64,000 nt of DNA from positions 51,727 to 115,726 of the forward strand of contig JABFQV010000011.1 in NCBI GenBank assembly GCA_013141495.1, in the 5' to 3' direction. This stretch comes from Methylotenera sp. GTDB lineage: Bacteria; Pseudomonadota; Gammaproteobacteria; Burkholderiales; Methylophilaceae. The notes below the pieces were generated by a model that saw nothing but the letters and a program-made list of their open reading frames with translations, was not told where the DNA came from and did not search any database. The first letter of the stretch is position 1, and each line of letters begins with the position of its first letter. Below, piece by piece: positions 27,834 through 37,724 of the stretch. Both the position numbers and the translations under genes were made by a program.

Positions 27834-27837
27834 ATAT
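27786..27837 (+). repeat. attL: 52-bp direct repeat in the tRNA-Phe 3' half
   Basis: These 52 bases, from the anticodon stem through CCA plus AATAT, recur exactly at 56128-56179. The repeat marks the left end of a P4-type integrated element whose integrase lies at the other end. Confidence 0.95.
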
Positions 27838-27841
27838 CTAA

Positions 27842-27869
27842 AGGGCTCACAGCGATGTGGGCTTTTTTT
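27842..27869 (+). terminator. tRNA-Phe terminator
   Basis: GGGCTCAC-AGCGAT-GTGGGCT (G-U pairing allowed) is followed by seven T. A diverged copy lies beyond attR at 56187-56213, so the tRNA terminator was duplicated along with the att core. Confidence 0.75.
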
Positions 27870-27891
27870 ACGTCTACATGTTTTTCGTCAA

Positions 27892-27909
27892 TGTAGGGGC
27901 TGTGTAGGA
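27892..27909. repeat. Candidate integrase arm site, left end
   Basis: TGTAGGGGCTGTGTAGGA matches TGTAGGGGCTATGTAGGG at 55983-56000 and AGGGGCTATGTAGGA near 56239-56253. Repeats of this kind near both ends are what a tyrosine integrase's N-terminal domain binds; the role is inferred. Confidence 0.5.
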
Positions 27910-27952
27910 TTTTTACGAAACTACATGCCTATTTAGCGAAAACTAATCGAAT

Positions 27953-28636
27953 TCATTGATTACAAATTAACTTAATATCCGGCATAACCAACTCAGGCAT
28001 CTCCAGCTGCAAATCATCAATCTGATTAAACTCAGGAATATTTGAGAATAACTCGGCAAACCTTTCTCGTATATTTAAAATGGGGCTTACATTACCTCTG
28101 ATATGTTCAATCTCTCTGACAAGGCGTCGGTAGGTGTATTTATGCATCCCTTTCGGCTTTTCAGGAATAGGCAACATCAGGCAGGGGTCTTTATCGATTC
28201 GCCTAAGAAGTTTGTAGGCCCGATTTATCATTCGGTAATGGCTGCTCTCTAATTGGCTGGCATGTGCAAGGTTGCAACATGACCTGCAGCGATAGTAACT
28301 ATTGCGTTGATAGAGTATGAATGAGTGTCGTCTGCATGACGGACAAATGAAAGCCTGACGCTTCCCACCGAAATGACAATCTTGTCGATGAATATTGACG
28401 TATTCGGTGTAGCTATGTTGACGTCCGTCAGCGTCAGTCACCCCGTCAGCTGACGTGAATTGCAGCTCAACCCCACCTTTGTCCACCTTAATATGCAGGC
28501 CATGACCGTAGGTGATTGTTGTTCTAGGCTCAAGCCAGCCTTGCTTCTTCCATGTGCGCACGTCAATCGAATGGCATTCATTCACCAGCCATTTGCGCTC
28601 ATTGCGTGTCCAGCGACCAGACCCAAATCCGCCCAT
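27953..28636 (-). CDS. Conserved island protein with zinc ribbon (MGGFGSGR family)
   Basis: A 227-residue protein starting MGGFGSGRW, a signature of a family common on plasmids and islands. The N-terminal half has CHSIDVRTWKKQGWL and a beta-rich region. A four-Cys zinc ribbon follows (Cys98, Cys101, Cys117, Cys120), then a basic helical tail. Nucleic-acid binding is plausible. I do not know its function. It is the first gene inside the left boundary and diverges from hsdM. Confidence 0.75.
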   Translation of the reverse strand: MGGFGSGRWTRNERKWLVNECHSIDVRTWKKQGWLEPRTTITYGHGLHIKVDKGGVELQFTSADGVTDADGRQHSYTEYVNIHRQDCHFGGKRQAFICPSCRRHSFILYQRNSYYRCRSCCNLAHASQLESSHYRMINRAYKLLRRIDKDPCLMLPIPEKPKGMHKYTYRRLVREIEHIRGNVSPILNIRERFAELFSNIPEFNQIDDLQLEMPELVMPDIKLICNQ

Positions 28637-28700
28637 AATTTATTTCTCCGAAATTTATTGAGAAATTCAGTGTAGCGTCACAACGGAGGGGTCTGTTAGA

Positions 28701-28763
28701 GTGGTTAAAGTGGTATATTCTTACGCTTAATTAGTAACAATTAAACCACAGCTTTAAAGTGGT
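28701..28763 (+). promoter_or_regulatory. Promoter/operator region of the hsd operon
   Basis: A TATATT -10-like box (28714-28719) is surrounded by four GTGGT/ACCAC half-sites (28701, 28710, 28745 inverted, 28759) before hsdM at 28788. The arrangement suggests a repressor-controlled promoter; the regulator is unknown. Confidence 0.4.
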
Positions 28764-28787
28764 CACAATAAGAATAAGGTAAAACGC

Positions 28788-31157
28788 ATGGCAATCAAAA
28801 AATCTGAACTCTATAGCTCACTGTGGAAAGGCTGTGATGAACTGCGTGGCGGTATGGATGCCAGCCAGTATAAAGACTACGTGCTGGTGCTGTTGTTTGT
28901 TAAGTATGTGTCAGACAAGTATGCAGGTCAGCCTGATGCGCTGATTGAAGTACCTGAGGGCGGCAGTTTTCAGGACATGCTGGCACTCAAGGGCGACAAG
29001 GAAATTGGTGACAAGATAAATAAGATTATCGCCCGCCTTGCTGAAGCCAATGACCTTAAAGGCGTGATTGACGTTGCCGACTTTAACGATGCCGATAAGC
29101 TGGGCAAAGGCAAAGACATGCAAGACCGCTTGTCTAACCTAGTCAGCATCTTCGATTCACCCGGTCTAAATTTCAGTAACAACCGCGCCGAGGGTGACGA
29201 TATTCTGGGTGACGCCTATGAATACCTGATGCGTCACTTCGCTACCGAGTCCGGCAAAAGTAAGGGGCAATTCTACACGCCTGCAGAAGTATCACGCATC
29301 ATGGCCAAAGTCATCGGCATCAACGCGACCAAGAGCCAAAGCCAAACCATCTATGACCCAACCTGTGGTTCTGGTTCGCTACTTTTAAAAGCCGCTGATG
29401 AATCCAAAACTGGCGTCACTATCTATGGTCAGGAAATGGACAACGCCACTGCCGCGTTAGCCAAGATGAACATGATTCTGCATAACAACCCAACGGCAGA
29501 AATCTGGCAAGACAATACGCTCTCCAGCCCACACTTTAAAGATAATGGCGGCAACCTCAAGCAACATGACTATGTGGTGGCTAATCCGCCATTCTCAACC
29601 AAGGCATGGAGCAACGGCTTTGACCCAGCCAATGATTTATACGAGCGTTTTGCCGATGGCATTCCACCTGCCAAGAATGGCGATTACGCCTTCTTGCTGC
29701 ACATCATCCGTTCACTGAAAAGCACAGGTAAAGGCGCAGTGATTCTGCCGCATGGCGTGTTGTTTCGTGGCAATGCCGAAGGTGGCATCCGTAAGAGCAT
29801 CATCCGCAAGGGTTACATCAAAGGCATCATCGGCCTGCCGGCTAACTTGTTCTATGGTACTGGCATCCCTGCCTGCATTATCGTGGTGGATAAAGAAAAC
29901 GCCGCAGGTCGCACAGGCCTATTTATGATTGATGCCAGCAAGGGCTTTGTTAAAGACGGCAACAAAAACCGCCTGCGTCATCAAGACATTCATAAAATTG
30001 TGGATGTGTTCAACAAGCAGGTCGAAATAGCCAAGTATTCGCGCATGGTCAGCGTGGCAGAAATTGAAGCCAACGACTACAACCTCAATATCCCACGCTA
30101 CATTGATAGCTCTGAGTCCGAAGACCTGCAAGACATCGCAGCGCATCTTAAAGGCGGCATTCCTAACGCAGATGTAGATAGCATGACAGCTTATTGGCAA
30201 GTGTTCCCTACGCTGCAAAAGCAACTGTTTGATATTGGCGCACGGGCGGGATATAGCGCAATGAAAGTAGCCGCAGCACAAGTTAAGCCCACCATCTTTG
30301 CCCACCCAGAATTTGTGAGCTACACGCAATCGGTCAGCAAGCTATTCCAAGGCTGGAAAGCCAACAACATTGCCCAGCTAAAAGGCATTAGCCAAGAGTC
30401 ACACCCTAAGCAACTGATTGAGCAGCTATCCGAAGATTTGTTGCACACCTTTGATACGGTGAAGCTGATTGACCAATACGATGTGTATCAGCACTTGATG
30501 AGCTACTGGTCAGATATTATGCAAGATGACGCTTACCTGATTACAGCCGATGGTTGGCAAGCAGGCAATGACGCCAGTAACGGCTTGATACCGCCACAGC
30601 TGATTATCGCCCGCTACTTTGCCGCTGAACGCGATGCAATTGAACAACTGGAATCTGAGCGTGACGCGATTAGTCGCCAAATGGAAGAGCTGGATGAAGA
30701 GCATGGTGGCGAAGATGGCTTGCTGGCAGAAGCTAAGAACGATAAAGGCAAGCTCACCAAAGTGAGCGTCAGCGCACGACTTAAAGACATTAAGAATGAC
30801 ACTGATGCAGTTGATGAGCGCAAACAGCTCAACGCTTACCTTGCTTTAATCGAGCAGGAATCCATCGCCAGCAAAAAAGTAAAAGATGCACAAAAGCTTC
30901 TTGATGCCAAAGTCGCTGCGCAATATGCCAAGCTGAGCGCAGATGAAATCAAGACCTTAGTGGTAGAAGACAAATGGCTCACCACCCTTGCCGCCGATGT
31001 GCAGACCGAACTGGACCGCGTATCGCAGGCGCTGACTGGGCGCATCAAACAACTCGCCGAGCGTTATGCAGAGCCGCTGCCGCAACTTGCATCAGATGTA
31101 GCTGCGCTAAATGCTAAAGTAGAAGCGCATTTGCTAAAAATGGGGTTTGCACTATGA
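28788..31157 (+). CDS. hsdM: Type I restriction-modification methyltransferase subunit HsdM
   Basis: The 789-residue N6-adenine methyltransferase of a type I system. It has an N-terminal HsdM helical domain (about 6-140), SAM-binding motif I DPTCGSGSLLL starting at Asp190, and catalytic NPPF starting at Asn266. A long C-terminal region (about 560-789) with heptad-rich helices could contact HsdS. It works with HsdS to methylate and with HsdR to cleave unmodified DNA. The next gene overlaps its stop by 4 bp. Confidence 0.96.
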   Translation: MAIKKSELYSSLWKGCDELRGGMDASQYKDYVLVLLFVKYVSDKYAGQPDALIEVPEGGSFQDMLALKGDKEIGDKINKIIARLAEANDLKGVIDVADFNDADKLGKGKDMQDRLSNLVSIFDSPGLNFSNNRAEGDDILGDAYEYLMRHFATESGKSKGQFYTPAEVSRIMAKVIGINATKSQSQTIYDPTCGSGSLLLKAADESKTGVTIYGQEMDNATAALAKMNMILHNNPTAEIWQDNTLSSPHFKDNGGNLKQHDYVVANPPFSTKAWSNGFDPANDLYERFADGIPPAKNGDYAFLLHIIRSLKSTGKGAVILPHGVLFRGNAEGGIRKSIIRKGYIKGIIGLPANLFYGTGIPACIIVVDKENAAGRTGLFMIDASKGFVKDGNKNRLRHQDIHKIVDVFNKQVEIAKYSRMVSVAEIEANDYNLNIPRYIDSSESEDLQDIAAHLKGGIPNADVDSMTAYWQVFPTLQKQLFDIGARAGYSAMKVAAAQVKPTIFAHPEFVSYTQSVSKLFQGWKANNIAQLKGISQESHPKQLIEQLSEDLLHTFDTVKLIDQYDVYQHLMSYWSDIMQDDAYLITADGWQAGNDASNGLIPPQLIIARYFAAERDAIEQLESERDAISRQMEELDEEHGGEDGLLAEAKNDKGKLTKVSVSARLKDIKNDTDAVDERKQLNAYLALIEQESIASKKVKDAQKLLDAKVAAQYAKLSADEIKTLVVEDKWLTTLAADVQTELDRVSQALTGRIKQLAERYAEPLPQLASDVAALNAKVEAHLLKMGFAL

Positions 31158-32176
31158 CTAAGCTCATCCGCAATTCAACCGCTGAGTTTTTAATCTTCAC
31201 CAGCCAAGCGGGAGAAAACAGCATTGAAGTGCGAGTTGAAGGTGAAACCGTTTGGCTGACGCAAAAAATGATGGCGCAGTTGTTTGAAGTTGAAGTACCT
31301 GCCATTATCAAGCACATCGCTAACATCTTGTCGGAAGCTGAGCTGACCGAGGCAACTACTTCCAAAATGGAAGTAGTTCAACAGGAAGGTGCAAGGTCGG
31401 TGCGTCGCATGATAGATTTTTACAATCTGGACATGATTATCGCCATCGGCTACCGCGTCAATTCCAAACGTGCTACCCAGTTTCGCCAATGGGCAACGCA
31501 AGTGCTTAAGCAGTTTGCCATCAAAGGCTTTGTGTTAGATAAAAAACGGTTGGAAAATGGCAGCTATTTGGGTGAAGACTACTTTGAGCAGCTACTGGCT
31601 GAAATTAGAGAAATCCGCCTCAGCGAGCGCAAGTTTTACCAAAAAATCACCGACATTTACGCCACCAGCCTTGATTACAGCAAAGACGCAGTCACTACCC
31701 AAGCTTTTTTTGCCAAGGTGCAAAACAAACTGCACTTTGCCATACATGGCCACACTGCCGCTGAACTCATTGTTAAACGTGCAGATAATCAGCAGCCCCA
31801 CATGGGCTTAACCAGCTGGGCCAATGCACCCGAAGGTAAGATTGTTAAAACCGATGTGGTGGTGGCTAAAAACTACCTCACACAAGCAGAGCTAGAATCG
31901 CTAGGCCGTATCGTCAATGCCTACCTAGACTTGGCAGAAGAACGCGCTAAACGCAACATTCCCATGACCATGCAAGACTGGGCAACACGCCTAGATAGCT
32001 TTTTAGAATTTGACGAACGCAATATTTTGCAAGACGCCGGAAAAATTACCGCCGAAATTGCCAAAGCCCATGCCGAAAGCGAGTTCGAACAATATCGCAT
32101 CGTGCAAGACCGATTGTTCGCATCGGACTTTGATAAATTGCTGGATATGCCGCAAGCAGGTGACGAAAATGAATGA
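31154..32176 (+). CDS. RhuM family protein (virulence RhuM/Fic-associated type)
   Basis: A 340-residue RhuM family protein with IEVRVEGETVWLTQKMMAQLFEV at the N-terminus, a helix-turn-helix-like antirepressor region, and FRQWATQVLKQFAIKGFVLDKKRL. RhuM genes are often embedded inside type I restriction operons, but the function is not established. It overlaps hsdM by 4 bp and hsdS by 8 bp, so it is translated as part of the operon. Confidence 0.88.
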   Translation: MTKLIRNSTAEFLIFTSQAGENSIEVRVEGETVWLTQKMMAQLFEVEVPAIIKHIANILSEAELTEATTSKMEVVQQEGARSVRRMIDFYNLDMIIAIGYRVNSKRATQFRQWATQVLKQFAIKGFVLDKKRLENGSYLGEDYFEQLLAEIREIRLSERKFYQKITDIYATSLDYSKDAVTTQAFFAKVQNKLHFAIHGHTAAELIVKRADNQQPHMGLTSWANAPEGKIVKTDVVVAKNYLTQAELESLGRIVNAYLDLAEERAKRNIPMTMQDWATRLDSFLEFDERNILQDAGKITAEIAKAHAESEFEQYRIVQDRLFASDFDKLLDMPQAGDENE

Positions 32177-33476
32177 GTCATTCACCGTTCAGGAAGCACC
32201 AGCCATTTATCAAGTGATGCTGGATACGCCGCGCGTCAGGCTGGGCTACAAGCAGACTGAGGTGGGGGTGATTCCTGAGAATTGGGGGGTGTCCAAGGTT
32301 GAAGAAGTTGCGAAGGTTGTTGATTCACTTCACCAAACGCCGAGTTTTTCAGCAGAAGGTTATCCGATGGTGAGGGTCACTGACATAAAAACTGGCAACT
32401 TAAATCTTAATTCGGCTTTAAGAGTTAATGCAAAAGTGTTTGTAGAGTTTACGAAAAACTACAAACCAAAAAGAGATGACATAGTTTTAAGTCGGGTTGG
32501 TAGTTATGGGGTAAGTAGTTTTGTTGAAACAGACGAGCAGTTTTGTATGGGGCAAAATACAGTAGTTATTCAGTCCATCGTTCCAGCCCGATACTTATAT
32601 TACGTTTTGAACTCAAGAGGCGTGAGGCAACAAATTGATGATGGTTCGTATGGTTCAGGATACAAGTCTCTATCTCTAAAAAATATCAAAGAACTGCTTG
32701 TTCCAACCCCACCAACTTCAACCGAACAACGCTCCATCGCCACCGCGCTATCGGATGTGGATGCGTTGCTGGCGGCGCAGGACAAGCTCATCGCCAAAAA
32801 GCGCGACATCAAGCAAGCCGTCATGCAACAACTCCTTACGGGCAAGCAGCGCCTGCCGGGGTTTACTGGGGAGTGGGAGGTGAAGCGGTTGGGAGAAATT
32901 GGAGATATATCAAGTGCGGGTGTAGATAAAAAATTGCGTGCAGATGAAACAGCAGTGCGCCTTGTCAATTACCTTGATGCCTATCGAAAAGACTTCATCT
33001 ATTCAGAGGACTTAAATCATTGGGTTACTGCGCCAAAACATCAACTAATACGCTGCGCGGTAAAAAAAGGTGACATATTTTTTACTCCATCTTCGGAGAC
33101 CCGCGATGATATATGTAAATCTGCTGTTGCAATGGAAGATATTCCAGATGCAGCATATAGCTACCACGTCACCAGACTTCGTTTGCGGGATGATTGGAAC
33201 TTGCGATTTCGCACCTATGCTTTCAAAACACGGACATTTTTCGACCAAGCCGAAATGCTATGTGATGGCAGTGGTACACGATATGTAATTTCACAGGGGA
33301 AATTTAAGAGCATGACGGTTCAAGTGCCTCCAGTTGAGGAGCAAGCCGCCATTGCCACCATCCTCTCCGACATGGACGCAGACCTCACTACACTAGAGCA
33401 ACAACACGATAAAACCCGCGCCCTCAAGCAGGGCATGATGCAGGAGCTACTTACAGGAAGGATACGTCTCGTATGA
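32169..33476 (+). CDS. hsdS: Type I restriction-modification specificity subunit HsdS
   Basis: The 435-residue DNA-recognition subunit has two target-recognition domains (about 30-185 and 245-385). Each is followed by a conserved helix: TEQRSIATALSDVDALLAAQ (first) and EEQAAIATILSDMDADLTTL (second), with QQLLTGKQRLPG and QELLTGRIRLV ends. Start ATG at 32169 (MNESFTVQEAP) follows GACGAAA and overlaps rhuM; an upstream in-frame extension is only rhuM in another frame. The target sequence cannot be predicted by eye. Confidence 0.93.
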   Translation: MNESFTVQEAPAIYQVMLDTPRVRLGYKQTEVGVIPENWGVSKVEEVAKVVDSLHQTPSFSAEGYPMVRVTDIKTGNLNLNSALRVNAKVFVEFTKNYKPKRDDIVLSRVGSYGVSSFVETDEQFCMGQNTVVIQSIVPARYLYYVLNSRGVRQQIDDGSYGSGYKSLSLKNIKELLVPTPPTSTEQRSIATALSDVDALLAAQDKLIAKKRDIKQAVMQQLLTGKQRLPGFTGEWEVKRLGEIGDISSAGVDKKLRADETAVRLVNYLDAYRKDFIYSEDLNHWVTAPKHQLIRCAVKKGDIFFTPSSETRDDICKSAVAMEDIPDAAYSYHVTRLRLRDDWNLRFRTYAFKTRTFFDQAEMLCDGSGTRYVISQGKFKSMTVQVPPVEEQAAIATILSDMDADLTTLEQQHDKTRALKQGMMQELLTGRIRLV

Positions 33477-36400
33477 GTACTGTCGGACAAATTGAACGTG
33501 CCACCCAGCAGCGCGTGGTAAAACTGTTCAGCGAAACACTGGGCTATGATTATCTGGGCAACTGGAGTGACCGTGTAGGCACTCGCAATGTCGATATGGA
33601 TTTATCACACATTTTTTTGAAAAACCACGGTTACGACGATGCGCTTATCACCAAGGCATTGCACCAACTCAGCAAAGTAGCAGGCGACCAGACCAAGAGC
33701 TTGTATGACTGCAATAATGCCGTGTATGAGTTGCTGCGCTATGGCGTGAAGGTTAAAGCCGATGTTGGCGAGAACACGCAAACAGTATGGCTGATTGACT
33801 GGAAGAATCCGCAAAATAATCACTTTGCTATTGCCGAGGAAGTGACGGTTAAAGGTGCGGATGCCAAGGCGAATACTAAACGCCCGGACATTGTGATTTA
33901 TGTGAATGGCTTGGCGCTTGGCGTGTTGGAGTTGAAGCGTTCTATTGTGTCTGTGTCTGAAGGCATACGCCAAAACCTAGACAACCAGAAAAAGCTGTTT
34001 ATTCAGCCATTCTTCACCACTATGCAGTTGGTGATGGCGGGCAACGACACTGAAGGTGTACGCTACGGCACCATAGAAACGCCAGAGAAATACTACCTGA
34101 GCTGGAAACAAGATAGTTCTGTTGAAAATCTGCTAGATAGGCACGTCAGTCAGCTTTGCGATAAAGCGCACTTCTTAGAACTCATTCATGATTTTGTGGT
34201 GTTTGATGCTGGCATCAAAAAGCTCTGCCGCCATAATCAATACTTCGGCGTGAAAGCCGCGCAAGACCATATCCGCCGCCGTGAAGGTGGCATTATCTGG
34301 CACACCCAAGGCAGCGGTAAAAGCTTGGTGATGGTATGGCTGGCAAAGTGGATACGCGAGAACGTGAAAGATGCGCGGGTGCTGATTATCACTGACCGCA
34401 CCGAGTTGGATAAGCAAATTGAGAAAGTGTTCATCGGCGTTAGTGAACAAATCGTCCGCACTACCAGCGGTGCTGACCTGATTAGCAAACTCAATGCCAC
34501 TAACCCGTGGTTGATTGCGTCACTGATTCATAAGTTTGTGGGTAAAGAAGAAGGCGAAGTTGAGGGCATGTCCGAAGGTGACATTCAAGCTTTTATCGAT
34601 GAGATGAAGCGCAACCTGCCTGCGGACTTTAGAGCCAAAGGCGATATTTACGTGTTTGTGGATGAGTGCCATCGCACCCAAAGTGGTGAGCTGCATAAGG
34701 CCATGAAAGCAATATTGCCCAATGCCATGTTTATCGGCTTTACGGGTACACCTTTACTTCATGCCGATAAGCAAAAGAGTATTGAGATATTCGGTAAGTA
34801 CATTCACACCTACAAGTTTGATGAAGCGGTGCGCGATAAAGTAGTGCTGGATTTACGCTATGAAGCACGTGACATCGACCAGAGCATCAGTTCGCCCACT
34901 AAAATCGACCAATGGTTTGATTCTAAAACCAAGGGGCTGAATGACATTGCCCTCGCCCAGCTCAAGAAAAAATGGGGCAGCATGCAGAAAGTGCTTAGCT
35001 CAAAATCACGCTTAGAAAAAATCGTCGCTGACATCTTGATGGACTTTGAAACCAAAGACCGCCTGCAAAGTGGACGCGGCAATGCCATGTTGGTGACGAG
35101 CAGCATTTATGAAGCCTGCAAGTGCTATGAGCTGTTCGAGCAATCGGAACTGGCAGGTAAGTGCGCGATTGTGACTTCATACGCACCGTCACCTGCTGAC
35201 ATTAAGGGCGAAGAGACTGGCGAAGGCTTAACCGAGCGACTGAGAAAGTACGAAATCTACAACCGGATGCTAGGCGATAAGCCTGCTGAAGTGTTTGAAG
35301 ACGAGGTTAAAAAGAAATTCATTGAACAGCCGGGGCAGATGCGCCTGCTTATCGTCGTTGACAAGCTTTTGACAGGCTTTGACGCGCCTTCAGCCACCTA
35401 CCTATACATAGACAAGCAAATGCGCGACCACGGCTTGTTTCAAGCTATTTGTCGCGTGAATAGGTTAGATGGCGACGATAAAGAATATGGTTACATCGTT
35501 GACTACAAAGATTTGTTCAAGAGCTTAGGCACGGCCATTCACGATTACACCTCAGGTGCGCTGGATGGCTATGACAAAGAAGACGTAGCTGGCTTGCTAG
35601 TTGACCGCCTACAAATGGCTAAACAACGGCTGGAAGAAGCGCGGGAGGCCATTAAAGCCTTGTGTGAGCCAGTTGAAACACCCAAGGATACGGCAGCTTA
35701 CTTGCGCTACTTTTGCGCCATTGATACCACCAATAAATCGCAGCTTAAAGATAACGAATCTAAACGCGTAACGCTGTACAAACTGACTGTATCGCTTATC
35801 CGCGCTTACGCTGACCTTGCCAGTGAAATGACCGAGGCAGGCTATAACGCAGCGCAGACCGAGCAAGTGAAACAGGAAGTTGACCACTTTGAAAAGGTGC
35901 GTAGCGAGGTGAAAATAGCCAGCGGTGATTACATCGACATGAAGATGTTTGAGCCAGCCATGCGCCACCTGATTGATAACTACATTCGCGCTGAAGAAAG
36001 TGAAAAAATCTCTACGTTTGACGATGTAAGCTTGGTGCAGTTAATCGTTGAGCGCGGCGTGGATGCGCTGGAACTGCTGCCAAAAGGTATACGCGAAAGC
36101 AATGAAGCTGTTGCTGAAACCATAGAGAACAACATGCGTAAGCTCATCATCGACGAGCAGCCCATCAACCCGAAATACTACGAGAAAATGTCCGAGTTGT
36201 TGGACAGCCTGATACTACAGCGCAGAGAGCAGGCATTGGAGTATGAAAAATATCTTGCTGAGATGATTGCACTGGCAGGTAAGGTGAAAAGCCCCAATGG
36301 CGGAACTGACTATCCTAGCGCATTGAATACAGGCGCCAAACGCGCCCTGTACGATAACTTGGGTAAAGATGTGGACTTAGCGCTGGCAGTCGACCATGCT

Positions 36401-36541
36401 GTGTTATCAAGCAAGAAAGATGGTTGGCGAGGTCACAAAATGAAAGAGAAAGAAGTGCGCTACGCTTTAAGACGCATACTGAATGACGAGCAACTGACCG
36501 ATACAATATTCGAGTTGGTAAAGAACCAAAGTGATTACTGA
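33473..36541 (+). CDS. hsdR: Type I restriction endonuclease subunit HsdR
   Basis: The 1022-residue motor/nuclease subunit. The N-terminal PD-(D/E)XK nuclease shows RPDI (Asp139) and LELK (Glu153, Lys155). The superfamily 2 translocase has Walker A HTQGSGKS (277-284), DECH box (397-400) and motif III FTGTPL. A helical C-terminal domain binds the methylase. All expected motifs are intact. It overlaps hsdS by 4 bp and the next gene by 11 bp. Confidence 0.96.
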   Translation: MSTVGQIERATQQRVVKLFSETLGYDYLGNWSDRVGTRNVDMDLSHIFLKNHGYDDALITKALHQLSKVAGDQTKSLYDCNNAVYELLRYGVKVKADVGENTQTVWLIDWKNPQNNHFAIAEEVTVKGADAKANTKRPDIVIYVNGLALGVLELKRSIVSVSEGIRQNLDNQKKLFIQPFFTTMQLVMAGNDTEGVRYGTIETPEKYYLSWKQDSSVENLLDRHVSQLCDKAHFLELIHDFVVFDAGIKKLCRHNQYFGVKAAQDHIRRREGGIIWHTQGSGKSLVMVWLAKWIRENVKDARVLIITDRTELDKQIEKVFIGVSEQIVRTTSGADLISKLNATNPWLIASLIHKFVGKEEGEVEGMSEGDIQAFIDEMKRNLPADFRAKGDIYVFVDECHRTQSGELHKAMKAILPNAMFIGFTGTPLLHADKQKSIEIFGKYIHTYKFDEAVRDKVVLDLRYEARDIDQSISSPTKIDQWFDSKTKGLNDIALAQLKKKWGSMQKVLSSKSRLEKIVADILMDFETKDRLQSGRGNAMLVTSSIYEACKCYELFEQSELAGKCAIVTSYAPSPADIKGEETGEGLTERLRKYEIYNRMLGDKPAEVFEDEVKKKFIEQPGQMRLLIVVDKLLTGFDAPSATYLYIDKQMRDHGLFQAICRVNRLDGDDKEYGYIVDYKDLFKSLGTAIHDYTSGALDGYDKEDVAGLLVDRLQMAKQRLEEAREAIKALCEPVETPKDTAAYLRYFCAIDTTNKSQLKDNESKRVTLYKLTVSLIRAYADLASEMTEAGYNAAQTEQVKQEVDHFEKVRSEVKIASGDYIDMKMFEPAMRHLIDNYIRAEESEKISTFDDVSLVQLIVERGVDALELLPKGIRESNEAVAETIENNMRKLIIDEQPINPKYYEKMSELLDSLILQRREQALEYEKYLAEMIALAGKVKSPNGGTDYPSALNTGAKRALYDNLGKDVDLALAVDHAVLSSKKDGWRGHKMKEKEVRYALRRILNDEQLTDTIFELVKNQSDY

Positions 36542-37259
36542 AACGCATCAAATCAAAATTAGCGGGTTAGTAGTAGATGTTGTACGTAAAGATATTAAAA
36601 ACCTGCATCTAGGTGTTTACCCGCCGATGGGCCGAGTGCGCGTAGCCGTGCCGCTACGTGTGAGCGACGAGGCAGTGCGCTTGGCAGTTATCTCCAGACT
36701 ATCTTGGATTAAACGCCAGAAAACCAAATTCACCACCCAAGCGCGACAATCCATGCGCGAGTATGTGTCTGGTGAAAGCCATTACTTCCAAGGTCGGCGC
36801 TACCGTCTGAATGTGATTTACCAGAGCGGTACACCGCATGTGGCTATTCGCAACAAATCCAGCATCGACCTATATGTGCGAGATGGTAGCGAAAGAGAAC
36901 AGCGCGAAAAGGTATTGCTGACATGGGTTCGCCAGCAACTTAAAGAGCTGATTCCAGCGCTAATAGCCCAGTGGGAACCTATCATCGGGGTGAAGGTTGC
37001 CGAATGGCACGTGAAGCAGATGAAGACCAAATGGGGTACGTGCAACATCGAAGCGCAGCGTATCTGGCTTAACCTTGAACTTGCAAAAAAATCCAAGCAA
37101 TGCCTTGAGTACATCGTGGTGCATGAAATGGTGCATCTGCTGGAACGACACCACAATGACAATTTCATTGAGCTGATGAATCAGTTTATGCCGCAATGGC
37201 GACTGCACCGTGAAGAGCTTAATAGCTCAGCGTTGGGGCATGAGGATTGGAGTTACTAG
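36531..37259 (+). CDS. YgjP-like zinc metallopeptidase (M48-type domain)
   Basis: A 242-residue protein of the YgjP/DUF45 family with the zinc motif VVHEMVHLLERHHNDNF (HEMVH plus a downstream His) and MKTKWGTCN. It starts at a GTG inside hsdR (11-bp overlap), a placement seen in many type I restriction operons. A role in control or turnover of the restriction enzyme has been suspected for such genes but is not proven here. Confidence 0.88.
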   Translation: MITETHQIKISGLVVDVVRKDIKNLHLGVYPPMGRVRVAVPLRVSDEAVRLAVISRLSWIKRQKTKFTTQARQSMREYVSGESHYFQGRRYRLNVIYQSGTPHVAIRNKSSIDLYVRDGSEREQREKVLLTWVRQQLKELIPALIAQWEPIIGVKVAEWHVKQMKTKWGTCNIEAQRIWLNLELAKKSKQCLEYIVVHEMVHLLERHHNDNFIELMNQFMPQWRLHREELNSSALGHEDWSY

Positions 37260-37624
37260 GGTTGTGTTTGATTCTTGCGAAGTGCTTGTAACAAATCCAC
37301 TGCCACACGCTGATTCACTTTAGATAGCTCACGAAATGTTAGGCGTAATTTAATGGCGTCTTCAGAGAAATCAGTTCCAAAATTAACTTGAGATGAATCT
37401 TCTGTAGCTAAGGAATGTTCTAAGCCTTCAGCGGCAACAAAGATGGCTGATGGTTTAACCTCCAAAGCAGACGCTATACTTTCAAGCAGAGGAAGTGACG
37501 GTTGTCGCTCACCTCGTTCAATACGTGACAGATAGCCCGCATCAGTCCCCGCAGCAAGTGCGACTTCTTCCTGAGTCATTTGGCGCTCCCTTCGGAGAGC
37601 GCAGATTACTTGTCCAAGCTTCAT
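37256..37624 (-). CDS. XRE-family transcriptional regulator
   Basis: A 122-residue repressor-type protein. The helix-turn-helix (about 16-70) reads TQEEVALAAGTDAGYLSRIERGERQPSL, typical of XRE/Cro. The C-terminal part is short and helical. The ATG at 37624 is chosen because upstream sequence contains operator-like palindromes. It is divergent from the HARE-HTH gene and convergent with (4-bp overlap) the restriction operon end, so it probably controls its own and the divergent promoter. Confidence 0.88.
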   Translation of the reverse strand: MKLGQVICALRRERQMTQEEVALAAGTDAGYLSRIERGERQPSLPLLESIASALEVKPSAIFVAAEGLEHSLATEDSSQVNFGTDFSEDAIKLRLTFRELSKVNQRVAVDLLQALRKNQTQP

Positions 37625-37704
37625 AGACAAATTGTCTGCCAAAAGATGCCTTGCAGACAAAGTCTGACAGGCATTACACTTATCAATTTATGCCTATCAG
37701 GCAT
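37625..37704. promoter_or_regulatory. Three palindromes in the divergent XRE / HARE-HTH region
   Basis: Near-palindromes AGACAAATTGTCT (37625-37637), CAGACAAAGTCTG (37654-37666) and ATGCCTATCAGGCAT (37690-37704) lie in the 100-bp divergent gap. The first two share AGACAAAnTGTCT-like halves, and TGACAGGCAT near 37665 repeats a half of the third. They are likely binding sites for the XRE repressor. Confidence 0.55.
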
Positions 37705-37724
37705 ATTGTTTGGAAAAGTGACCC

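Noticed and set aside
32010..32168. Longer start for HsdS
   Set aside because: The added 53 codons lie entirely within rhuM in another frame; the ATG at 32169 gives the normal HsdS start.
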